DNA from: Tubulanus polymorphus
Taxonomy: Eukaryota > Nemertea > Palaeonemertea > Tubulaniformes > Tubulanidae
Length of the DNA stretch: 64,000 nucleotides
Assembly: GCF_964204645.1 (NCBI RefSeq)
Contig: NC_134031.1
Span: forward strand, 11,200,501-11,264,500
Reading direction: 5' to 3'
The translations under genes were made by a program, and so were the position numbers. The notes beneath the pieces were generated by a model. That model was given only the letters and a program-made list of their open reading frames with translations, was not told the DNA's origin and searched no databases. The first letter of the stretch is position 1; every line of letters starts with the position of its first letter. Shown one piece after another: positions 30,134 to 40,930 of this stretch.

Positions 30134-31059
30134 GGGGTCCAGGGACACCATGCTCACTTGGGAAGTGGTTTCAAATGCTCAACAATCTAACAATTTCAAT
30201 ACATAACGCCCTCTAGTGACCATATACAAAAACCAATGACCTTGAAACCCACCACAATCATAGAACATGTGAGCAGCTATGATTTTGTAATTGATTGTGA
30301 TAACAAAATATGCCTCGTTACCAATTTAATATGGAAATACTAAGTTATTCTACTATTCAACGCCCCTGGTGACCATATGCAAAACCCAATGACCTTAAAA
30401 CTCACCACAATCGTAGTACATGTCATTAAAAACAACTTTGCAATTGATCATAGTAACAAAATATGCCTAGGTACCAATCTTATAAGGAAATACTAAGCCA
30501 TTCTACTATTCAACGCCCCCTAGTGACTCTATGGAATAACTAATGTCCTTAAAAACTCACCACAATCATAGACGATGTCATGATCTACAACTTTGCAATG
30601 GATCATGGTAACAAACTATGCCTAGGTACCAATCTAATAAGAAAAAACTAAGCTTTTCTACTATATAACGCCCCCTGGTGACTATATGGAATAACTAATG
30701 TCCTTAAAAACTCACCACAATCATAGACGATGTCATGAACTACAACTTCGCAATTGATCATGGTAACAAAATATGCCTTGGTACAAATATAATATAGCAA
30801 TACTAAGTTATTGTATTATTCAGTGCTGATTTTGGCAAACAACAATGGCTGCCAGTCGGCCATCTTGAATCTGACAGGGCCAGTTTTTGGGCTGACGATG
30901 TGTCTAGGGTAGATACATGTATAAACCAAATATCAAGACATTACCTTGAAGCGTCTTCAAAACTTCCCAAAATAATTGGATTCCGTGTATGGACGGACGG
31001 ACGGACGAAAAGTGAACACAATAGCCCGCTGGGACTAAAGTCCCAAGTGGACTGAAAAA
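30134..31059. repeat. 155-bp satellite block within the minisatellite, unit 2
   Basis: It begins TAGGGGTCCAGGGACACC. About four copies of a roughly 155-bp unit (each with CGCCCCCTGGTGAC, then AACTCACCACAATC) are followed by a tail containing GGACGGACGGACGG and GCCCGCTGGGACTAAAGTCC. It sits between two minisatellite arrays and is probably an insertion into one. Confidence 0.85.
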
Positions 31060-32645
31060 GAATTGTCGCGGGCGACAAAACCAAACTAATGAATTGTCGC
31101 GGGCGATAAAACCAAACTAATGAATTGTCGCAGGCGATCAAACCAAACTAATGAATTGTCGCGGGCGATGAAACAAAAATTGTGAATTGTCGCGGGCGAT
31201 AAAACCAAAATAATGAATTGTCTCGGGCGATAAAACCAAAATAATGAATTGTCGCGGGCGACAAAACCAAAATAATTAATTGTCGCGGGCGATCAAACCA
31301 AACTAATGAATTGTCGCGGGCGATGAAACAAAAATTGTGAATTGTCGCGGGCGATAAAACCAAAATAATGAATTGTCTCGGGCGATAAAACCAAAATAAT
31401 GAATTGTCGCGGGCGACAAAACCAAAATAATTAATTGTCGCGGGCGATAAAACCAAAATAATGAATTGTCTCGGGCGACAAAACCAAAATAATGAATTGT
31501 CGCAGACGATAAAAACAAAATATTGAATTGCCGCGGGCGATAAAACCAAAATAATGAATTATCGCGGGCGATAAAACCAAAATATTGAATTGTCGCGGGT
31601 GATAAAACCAAAATAATGAATTTTCGCGGGCAACAAAACCAAAATATTGAATTGTCGCGGGCGACAAAACCAAAAAAAAAATTGTCGCGGGCGACAAAAA
31701 CAAAGTATAAAACCAAAATAATGAATTGTCGCGGGCGTCAAAACCAAAAACAAGAATTGTCGCGGGCGACAAAACCAAAATAATGAATTGTCGCTGGAGA
31801 TAAAACCAAAGTAATGAATTGTCGTGGGCGATAAAACCAAAATATTGAATTGCCGCGGGCGATAAAACCAAAATAATGAATTGTCGCAAGGGATAAAACC
31901 AAAGTAATGAATTGTCGTGGGCGATAAAACCAAAATATTGAATTTCCGCGGGCGATAAAACCAAAATAATGAATTATCGCGGGCGATAAAACCAAAATAT
32001 TGAATTGTCGCGGGTGATAAAACCAAAATAATGAATTTTCGCGGGCAACAAAACCAAAATATTGAATTGTCGCGGGCGACAAAACCAAAAAAAAAATTGT
32101 CGCGGGCGACAAAAACAAAGTATAAAACCAAAAATTTGAATTGTCGCGGGCGACAAAACCAAAAAAATAATTGTCGGGGCGACAAAACCAAAATAATGAA
32201 TTGTCACGGGCAATAAAACCAAAATAATGAATTGTCGCGGGCGATAAAACCAAAATAGTGAATTGTCACGGGCAATAAAACCAAAATAATGAATTGTCGC
32301 GGGCGATAAAACAGTAATAATGAATTGACGCGGGCGATAAAACCAAAATAATGAATTTTCTCTGGCGACAAAGTCAAAATAATGAATTATCGCGGGCGAT
32401 AAAACCAAAATATTGAATTGTCGCAGGCGATAAAACCAAAATATTGAATTGTTGCGGGCGACAAAACCAAAAAAGAAAATTGTCACGGGCGACAAAAACA
32501 AAATATAAAACCAAAATAATGAATTGTCGCGGGCGACAAAACCAAAATAATGCATTGTCGCTGGCGATAAAACCAAAGTAATGAATTGTCGTGGGTAATA
32601 AAACCAAAATAATGAATTGTCGCGGTCGACAAAATCAAAATCATT
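31060..32645. repeat. 31-bp minisatellite array 2 (largest)
   Basis: About 50 units. Two flavours alternate, GACAAAA and GATAAAA, and the other variants fall mostly at the CpG sites of the core (CAGG, TGGG, CACGG). Internal segment duplications are present (31559-31690 repeats near 31974-32110). On the minus strand the unit has no stop in any frame, which produces long false open frames with a 31-residue period. Confidence 0.95.
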
Positions 32646-33684
32646 GTTTTCTCGCGTTATTTTAGTTTTGTCGTAATGTCGCCCTCATTTGCATATTCGT
32701 GTTTTTTATCTAATCAGCCACCATACTAAAGCTTTAAGGTCGCGTAAACTCGATAAACACTTCAAGCGACACAGCGAACGATCTCCTTTCCCCCACAGCG
32801 AACGCTTACTCCGAATGTCAAGTGTGAGTCCAGCATACGGATAGGAGTGTGTTATATACTTGTATTTAGTAAATACCTTGTGGATTTGACAATGATCGGT
32901 ATGTACTGTAGGAAATATAGAGTATTGATGGTATTGATATAGAGGCCCGCGGCCGAATAAAGTAATATAGTCTTTTATTTTGATACATCGTCGATATAAC
33001 AGCTTTTCTCCGCTATATCTCTTCGGCGTGTTTAGTTTAGGCCTTCGACTCCCCGGTACTTTTATGATTTATCTTAGTAAAAACACGATAAATTTGGTAA
33101 AGAAAAATAGGTATTGCTAAATTAACTGCCTGACGCCCGCAGCCAAATCACTGGTAGTAATAAATTAATTTGTACTCGATTTGATTCTCAGAATGAGGAG
33201 AAACTCGCAGCTGATTCCCGGAACGACGATGTAATGACACGCGTCGATTTGTCGATGTTTACGGCTCGACAGTGCTTTTAAAATCTAAAGTAGTAAATTT
33301 CCTGTGTATTGGTATTATAATTTGATGAGGAAAATGGGTTATTGTTAAAATTAATTTTTAAAAACCGCGACAGAATGTGCAATCTTTGGGTAATAAATTT
33401 GTTCATTTATGCTTGAATTGATAATCGATGTGACAAGAAACGTGCGGTAGATTTCGGAAAGACGACTTAGAAAAACATGTCGGCTCTTTGAATGGGGCTC
33501 AATTTTCGATGTTTACGGCCCGACAGTGCTTTTGTAACGTTGATTCTTCAAAATTTGCACGGAGTATTTGTAGATCGAAGTGAGCTGAATGATATCAAAC
33601 GGATTGTATCGGCAACAGCGGTAATGTAAAAAAGCCTACGTACTTTTGACAAAAAAAGTGTGGAAAAAATAATAATAATAATAA
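32646..33684. repeat. Unit junction plus M1 and M2 modules, unit 3
   Basis: TCGCGTTATTTTAGTTTTGTCG and GCCCTCATTTGCATATTCG close the previous type B unit. M1 then starts at about 32735 and is uninterrupted (an empty site for the MULE-like insertion). M2 follows to the (AAT)n tract near 33668. Confidence 0.85.
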
Positions 33685-34060
33685 ATATTGCTGCAAAGCA
33701 GCGATAACGGGTTTTCTGCACAGTCTTAGAATCCTGTTCAACGGTGGATTTCAACAAAGCATTTGATAAGGTTCAACATCAGCCATTACTAAAGAGGCTA
33801 TTAGGAAACAGTATCAATGATAGGTCGTTAAAATGGCTCAGCAGTTATCTCTGAACGGAAACTTGTAACCGAAATCAACGGAACGCCTCATCTTGGAATG
33901 AGACGGTCTAACTAGTGGAGTCACGCAAGGTAGTATCCTAAGTCGTCTTCTGTTCAATGTCCTGACAAATGACATACACAGTAATCCAAAATATACCAGA
34001 CCGAGTAAATTTCGAAAACGACCTTAACACACTGTTCGACCAAAAAACTTAATGTTCCGA
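33685..34060 (+). pseudogene. M3 RT fragment, unit 3 (short form)
   Basis: The same decayed RT piece as at 29512-29888, with a few substitutions (for example AGGTCGTTAAAATGGC in place of GTCGCCCAAATGGC). Confidence 0.78.
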
Positions 34061-34284
34061 CAAAACCACGGGGACAAAACCAAAATTATGAATTGTCGCG
34101 GGTGACAAAACCAAAATATTGAATTGTCACGGGCTACAAAACAAAAATAATGAATTGTCGCGGGCGATAAAACAAAAATAATGAATTGTCGCGGGCGATA
34201 AAACCAAAATAATGAATTGTCGCGGGCGATAAAACCACAATAATGAATTGTCGCGGGCGTTAAAACCAAAATATTGAATTGTCA
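34061..34284. repeat. 31-bp minisatellite array 3
   Basis: About seven units. The array ends abruptly at GAATTGTCATAC, where the 155-bp satellite starts in mid-unit, so the array or the satellite was cut here. Confidence 0.9.
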
Positions 34285-35186
34285 TACTAAGCCATTCTAC
34301 TATTCAACGCCCCCTGGTGACTATATGGAATAACTTATGTCCTTAAAAACTCACCACAATCATAGACGATGTCATGAACTACAACTTTGCCATTGATCAT
34401 GGTAACAAAATATGCCTTGGTACAAATATAATATAGCGATACTAAGTTATTGTATTATTCAACGCGCCCTGATGGCCACATACAAAAACCAATGACCTTG
34501 AAACTCACCAAAATCATAGAACACGTTATGGGCTACAACTTTCCAATTGAATATAGTAACACAATATGCTTAGGTATCAATTAATTGTGGAAAAACTTTT
34601 TCCCACCTACGAATGAGTACTGATGACACCAAGATGGCCGCCAATTGCGTCATAATTGGCTGATCAAAAATACCTGTCCCAGGTATAAAACATCCCTCTC
34701 TAAAGAATATCCATCAGCAATTGCAATGAGAAATGGCAAACCAGTAGGAAGCTACAGGACCTAGAATTCTGGCCAAAATTGACATTTTTGGGCACTAAAA
34801 AGGTCATAGGACGGCCATCTTGAGTCAGATCGACCCAATTTTATTATGCTGATGGGCCTATGGTAGATTCAAATGTAAACGAAAGATCAAGGTAATTGAT
34901 CAAAGCGTCTTCAAAATTTCCCACGAAAACTTCGAAAGTGTTTAAAAAGTGCTGATTTTGGCAAACAACAATGGCTGCCAGTCGGCCATCTTGAATCTGA
35001 CAGGGCCAGTTTTTGGGCTGACGATGTGTCTAGGGTAGATACATGTATAAACCAAATATCAAGACATTACCTTGAAGCGTCTTCAAAACTTCCCAAAATA
35101 ACTGGATTCCGTCTATGGACGGACGGACGGACGAAAAGTGAACACAATAGCCCGCTGGGACTAAAGTCCTAAGTGGACTGAAAAAG
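34285..35186. repeat. 155-bp satellite block and tail, unit 3 (partial)
   Basis: Two satellite units and the GGACGGACGG tail. Almost identical to 42577-43466 of the 7.45-kb repeat, so this is where strong similarity to the homogenised array begins. Confidence 0.88.
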
Positions 35187-36448
35187 AATTGTCACGTGCG
35201 ACAAAACCAAACTAATGAATTGTCGCGGATGATAAAACCAAAATAATGAATTGTCGCGGGCGACAAAACCAAACTAATGAATTGTCGCGGGCGATAAAAC
35301 CAAACTAATGAATTGTCGCGGGCGATAAAACAAAAATATTGAATTGTCGCAGGCGATAAAACCAAAATAATGAATTGTCTCGGGCGATAAAACCAAAATA
35401 ATGAATTGTCGCGGGCGACAAAACCAAAATAATGAATTGTCGCGGGCGATAAAACCAAAATAATGAATTATCGCGGGCGATAAAACCAAAACATTGAATT
35501 GTCGCGAGCGATAAAACCAAAATAATGAATTGTCGCGGGCGACAAAACCAAAAACAAGAATTGTCGCGGGCGACAAAACCAAAATAATGAATTGTCGCTG
35601 GAGATAAAACCAAAGTAATGAATTATCGTGGGCGATAAAACCAAAATATTGAATTGTCGCGGGCGACAAAACCAAACTAATGAATTGTCGCGGGCGACAA
35701 AACCAAAAAAAGAATTGTCGGGGCGACAAAACCAAAATAATGAATTGTCGCGGGCGACAAAACAAAAATGGTGAATTGTCCAGGTGACAAAACCAAAATA
35801 ATGAATTGTCGCGGGCGATAAAACCAAAATAATGAATTGTCGCGGGCGATAAAACTAAAATAATGAATTGTCGCGGGCGACAAAACCAAACTAATGAATT
35901 TTCGCGGGCGACAAAACCAAAAAAAGAATTGTTGGGGCGACAAAACCAAACTAATGAATTGTCGCGGGCGACAAAACCAAAAAAAGAATTGTCGGGGCGA
36001 CAAAACCAAAATAATGAATTGTCGCGGGCGACAAAACAAAAATGGTGAATTGTCCAGGCGACAAAACCAAAATAATGAATTGTCGCGGGCGATAAAACCA
36101 AAATAATGAATTGTCGCAGGCGATAAAACTAAAATAATGAATTATCGCGGGCGACAAAACCAAACTAATGAATTTTCGTGGGCGACAAAACCAAAAAAAG
36201 AATTGTTGGGGCGACAAAACCAAAATAATGAATTGTCGCAGGCGATAAAACCAAAATAATGAATTGTCGCGGGCGACAAAACCAAAATATTGAATTGTCG
36301 CGGGCGACAAAACCAAAATATTGAATTGTCGCAGGCGACAAAACCAAAATAATGAATTGTCGCGAGCGATAAAACCAAAATAATGAATTGTCTTGTCGTG
36401 GGCGATAAAACCAAAATAATGAATTGTCGCGGGCGACAAAATCAAAAT
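35187..36448. repeat. 31-bp minisatellite array 4
   Basis: About 40 units. Its first 250 bp match the first part of array 6 (43467-43720), and its last 180 bp match the last part of array 6. Array 6 therefore equals array 4 with an internal 830 bp missing. A 170-bp internal segment is also duplicated (near 35677-35880 and 35951-36100). Confidence 0.95.
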
Positions 36449-37486
36449 CATTGTTTTCTCGCGTTATTTTAGTTTTGTCGTTTTGTCGTAATGTCGCCCT
36501 CATTTGCATATTCGTGTTTTTTAATCTTATCAGCCACCATACTAATGCTTTAAGGTCGCGTAAAACTCGATAAACACTTCAAGCGACACAGCGAACGATC
36601 TCCTTTCCCCCACAGCGAACGCTTACTCCGAATGTCAAGTGTGAGTCCAGCATACGGATAGGAGTGTGTTATATACTTGTATTTAGTAAATACCTTGTGG
36701 ATTTGACAATGATCGGTATGTACTGTAGGAAATATAGAGTATTGATGGTATTGATATAGAGGCCCGCGGCCGAATAAAGTAATATATTCTTTTATTTTGA
36801 TACCTCGTCGACATAACAGCTTTTCTCCGCTATATCTCTTCGGCGTGTTTAGTTTAGGCCCACGACTCCCCGGTACACTTATGATTTATCTTAGTAAAAA
36901 CACGATAAATTTGGTAAAGAAAAATAGGTATTGCTAAATTAACTGCTTGACGTCCGCAGCCAAATCACTGGTAGTAATAAATTAATTTGTACTCGATTTG
37001 ATTCTCAGAATGAGGAGAAACTCGCAGCTGATTCCCGGAACGACGATGTAGTGACACACGTCGATTTGTCGATGTTTACGGCTCGACAGTGCTTTTAAAA
37101 TCTAAAGTAGTAAATTTCCTGTGTATTGGTATTATAATTTGATGAGGAAAATGGGTTATTGTTAAAATTAGTTTTTAAAAACCGCGACAGAATGTGCAAT
37201 CTTTGGGTAATAAATTTGTTCATTTATGCTTGAATTGATAATCGACGTGACAAGAAACGTGCGGTAGATTTCGTAAAGACGACTTAGAAAAACATGTCGG
37301 CTCTTTGAATGGGGCTCAATTTTCGATGTTTACGGCCCGACAGTGCTTTTGTAACGTTGATTCTTCAAAATTTGCACGGAGTATTTGTAGATCGAAGTGA
37401 GCTGAATAATATCAAACGGATTGTATCGGCAACAGCGGTAATGTAAACAAGCCTTTGTACTTTTGACAAAAAATGTGTGGAAAAAA

Positions 37487-37515
37487 ATAATAATAATAAT
37501 AATAATAATAATAAG
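37487..37515. repeat. (AAT)n microsatellite of subunit A
   Basis: Nine AAT units. Repeated at about 44940, 52394 and 59848. Confidence 0.95.
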
Positions 37516-37562
37516 AAACACGCGAATCTCAATAGCGTTTTCTGTGATGTAACAGAAAACCC

Positions 37563-38040
37563 TAAATATAGCTGCAAAGCAGCGATAACGGGTTTTCTGC
37601 ACAGTCTTTGAATCCTGTTCAATGGTTAATAAAGTTTTATAAGAGGAAGCTCGACAAACAGTCAATTAGACCTTCTTGAAACCATGGACAACTGAACCAG
37701 ATGTCCTATTTGACTCTGGAAAATCGACTGTTAGGCGATAATTACTCTTTATGATTTCGACAAAGCATTTAATAAGGTACAACATCAGCCATTACTAAAC
37801 AAGGCTATTAGGAAACAGTATCAATGATAGGTTGCCGAAATGGCTCAGCATTATCTCTGAACGAAAACTTGTAGCCGAAATCAACAGAACGCTTCATCTT
37901 GGATTAAGTCGGTCTAACTAGTCGAGTCAAGCAAGGTAGTATCCTAAGTCGTCTTCTGTTTAATGTCCTGACAAATGACATACACAGTAATCCAAAATAT
38001 ACCAGACCGAGTAAATTTCCAAAACGACCTTAACACGCTG
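37563..38040 (+). pseudogene. M3 RT fragment, long form (subunit A)
   Basis: It includes about 130 bp absent from short forms. STNSQLDLLETMDN can be read there, similar to the RT motif before the first catalytic Asp, followed by DFDKAFNKVQHQPLL and a broken downstream block. It therefore shows that the satellite module came from a longer LINE RT and that the short forms arose by deletion. Further copies: 45016-45493, 52470-52947, 59924-60401. Confidence 0.8.
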
Positions 38041-38540
38041 TTCGACCAAAAAACTTAATGATCCGACAAGAAAATCTTGTACGCTTTTTGTTTGAACCAA
38101 AACTTTTCTTCATTCTTAAAGCTATGTTATTGTTGAAATGAAAAACTTTTTGTCCCGGCAAAAAAATTTGGTTGAGCATAAACAATTTTTTCGAACGAAT
38201 GTTTGAATGAAAACAATTCTGTTCAAAATACTTAATACTTTTGGTTCGGAGAAAAAACTTTTTACAATATACTTGTTCGAACGAAAAACTTTATGTTCTG
38301 AAAAGAAAATTCTGATCAAATTCAAACGATTCTGTTCAATCGAACAATTGTTCGAACAAAAAACCTTTCGTTTGGACAAAAAAAGTTTGTTCAACTTTGT
38401 TCTTACGTTTTTTTCGAATTGGTTCAATCGAACAGAATATCATTGGTTGGTACGAAACAAATTTTGTTCCGACAAAAGAATTTTCAAGCGAAAGGTCTTT
38501 TGAACGAAAAAAAAAGATATTTCTGGGGCTCCGCAGTAAC
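38041..38540. repeat. Degenerate TTCGAAC zone (subunit A)
   Basis: The same zone as 23086-23525, with more A/T and one extra segment (CGTTTTTTTCGAATTGGTTC). Copies at 45494-45993, 52948-53447 and 60402-60901. Confidence 0.7.
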
Positions 38541-38544
38541 TTAA

Positions 38545-38870
38545 AGCCGGACGTAGGTCAGCCTTGTGACGCGTTGCGATCCTCGCGTTGCATCGCAAGT
38601 TTCGGTGCAAGTCGGTTGCGATACGATTGTCAGCGACTGTATGCGACTAGTTTCTGCCAGTCGCAAGAGCGGGTCGGGTGGTTGTGACAGTCGTGTCGCG
38701 TCGCAGAAAGTAGAACACGTGCGACTCCTTGTGACTGGCGTTGCTGAAAGTCGCAACCCGTCGCAAGGGAGCGTAGGTCGATGAGTTGTGGCGACACAAT
38801 CGGCGCTGGCGGTCGCAGTGATAGGCGTCGCAGTGAATCACAAGCTGTCGCAAGGCCGACCTACGCCCTG
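38545..38870. mobile_element. GTCGCA-rich TIR element, single copy (subunit A)
   Basis: Left end AGCCGGACGTAGGTCAGCC after TTAA (38541-38544); right end GGCCGACCTACGCCCTGC. This is the single form of the doubled element at 23527-24149. Confidence 0.68.
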
Positions 38871-39300
38871 CAATAAATCATAAGAAATTAATGATGTACC
38901 AGTTTCATTTATAATGAAAAAACTCAAATGAAAAGTCTGGCTTATAAAGCTGTCTGCTCAGACGAAATTTTCAAAAAAATCATCATTTTTGGCAATAAAA
39001 TTGATAATTGTGATTGATCGTTGCAAGTCACAACCAGTTAATCACTAATTAACATGCATTTTAATAAATCTTGATTCCTCCTTTACAGTGAACTTAGCTT
39101 TAAACTAGTAGAGGCTACAAGCCTATGTAGGCCTATGTATATGCGTAGGTCTAAAATCTGGACAGATTGGTCGTAGGCCTATTGAATAACAACCCACCTA
39201 AATATCGTAAATTTTGTTTTGAAGTTCAATCCAATAAGTCCGTTAATAAACGCAACAATTATACTGTGTTTGTTTAGTAAAGCTCAGTACCGGTAGGCCT
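38871..39300. repeat. Type A unit end with TAGGCCTA cluster
   Basis: It matches 24150-24594, with a shorter TAGGCCTA cluster (39118-39185). No gene is seen. Confidence 0.7.
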
Positions 39301-40249
39301 AAAGCCGCGTAAAACTCGATAAACACTTCAAGCGACACAGCGAACGATCTCCTTTCCCCCACAGCGAATGCTTACTCCGAATGTCAAGTGTGAGTCCAGC
39401 ATACGGAAAGGAGTGTGTTATGTACTTGTATTTAGTAAATACCTTGTGCATTTGACAATGATCGGTATGTACTGTAGGAAATATAGAGTATTGATGGTAT
39501 TGATATAGAGGTTGAAGCCTGCGGCCGAATAAAGTAATACATTTTTTTATTTTGATACCTCGTCGACATAACAGCTTTTCTCCGCTATATCTCTTTGGCG
39601 TGTTTAGTTTAGGCCTACGATTCCCCGGTACACTAAAGATTTATCTTAGTAAATACACGGTTAATTCGGTAAAGAAAAATAGGTATTGTTAAACTAACTC
39701 CTTGAAACCCGCAGCTAAATCACTGGTAGTAATAAATTAATTTGTACTCGATTTGATTCTCATGATGAGGAGAAACTCGCAGCTGATCCCCGGAACGTCG
39801 ATGTAGTAACACACGTCGATTCGTCGATGTTTACGGCTCGACAGTGCTTTTAAAATCTAAAGTAGTAAATTTCCAGTGTATCGGTAATATGATTTGATGA
39901 GGAAAATGGGCTATTGTTAAAATCACTGTTTGAAGACCGCGACTGAATGTGAAGTCTGCGGCAATAAATTAGTTCATTTATACTTGAATTGATAATCGAA
40001 GTGACAGTCGGCCTGCGGGTTGATTTCGGGATGACGACTCGAAAAACATGTCGCCCCATTGAATGGGGCTAAATTTTCGATGTTTACGGCCCGACAGCGC
40101 TTTTGTAACGATGATTCGTGAAAAAACACGCGGGCTATTTGTAGATCTCAGTGAGCTGAACGATATTATATGGATTGTATATGAAACAGCGATAAGGTAA
40201 CAAAGCCTATGTTCTTTTGGTAAAATAGTGTGGAAGAAAATAATAATAA
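39301..40249. repeat. M1 and M2 modules, subunit B
   Basis: Diverged from the subunit A modules by scattered substitutions. M2 here has GTGACAGTCGGCCTGCGGG where A has GTGACAAGAAACGTGCGG. It ends in a short AATAATAA. Confidence 0.85.
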
Positions 40250-40620
40250 ATATAGCTGCAAAGCAGGGATAACGGGTTTTCTGTACAGTCTTAGAATCCT
40301 GTTCAACGGTGGATTTCAACAAAGCATTTGATAAGGCTCAACATCAGCCATTACTGAACAGGCTATTAGGAAACAGTATCAATGATAGGTCGCCCAAATG
40401 GCACAGCAGTTATCTCTGAACGGAAACTTGTAACCGAAATCAACGGAACGCCTCATCTTGGAGTGAGACGGTCTAACTAGTGGAGTCACGCAAGGTAGTA
40501 TCCTAAGTCGTCTTCTGTTTAATGTCCTGACAAATGACATACACAGTAATCCAAAATATACCAAACCGAGTAAATTTCCAAAACAACCTTAACACACTGT
40601 TCGACCAAAAACTTAATGTT
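40250..40620 (+). pseudogene. M3 RT fragment, short form (subunit B)
   Basis: DFNKAFDKAQHQPLLNRLLG then stops and frame changes. It runs directly into the minisatellite at TTCCGACAAAACC. Copies at 47703-48073, 55157-55527 and 62611-62981. Confidence 0.78.
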
Positions 40621-40930
40621 CCGACAAAACCACGGGCGACAAAACCAAAATTATGAATTGTCGCGGGTGACAAAACCAAAATATTGAATTGTCACGGGCG
40701 ACAAAACCAAAATAATGAATTGTCGCGGGCGATAAAACCAAAATAATGAATTGTCGCGGGCGATAAAACCACAATAATGAATTGTCGCGGGCGTTAAAAC
40801 CAAAATATTGAATTGTTGCGGTCGATGAAACCAAAATAATGAATTGTCGCGGACGACAAAAACAAACTATTGAATTGTAGCGTGCGACAAAACCAGAATA
40901 ATGAATTGTCGCGGGCGACAAAACCAAACT
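40621..40930. repeat. 31-bp minisatellite array 5
   Basis: About ten units, more diverged than arrays 2, 4 and 6. Copies at 48074-48383, 55528-55837 and 62982-63291. Confidence 0.92.

Noticed and set aside
29889-36448. CRISPR-like array of palindromic repeats with regular spacing
   Set aside because: The spacers are the same from unit to unit, no cas genes are present, and the setting is an animal genome. It is a minisatellite.
31148-36509. Many long minus-strand open frames (up to 275 codons) with hydrophobic 31-residue periodicity
   Set aside because: They follow exactly from the stop-free 31-bp repeat read in all three antisense frames. They vary only with the repeat and have no start context, domain or codon bias of their own.
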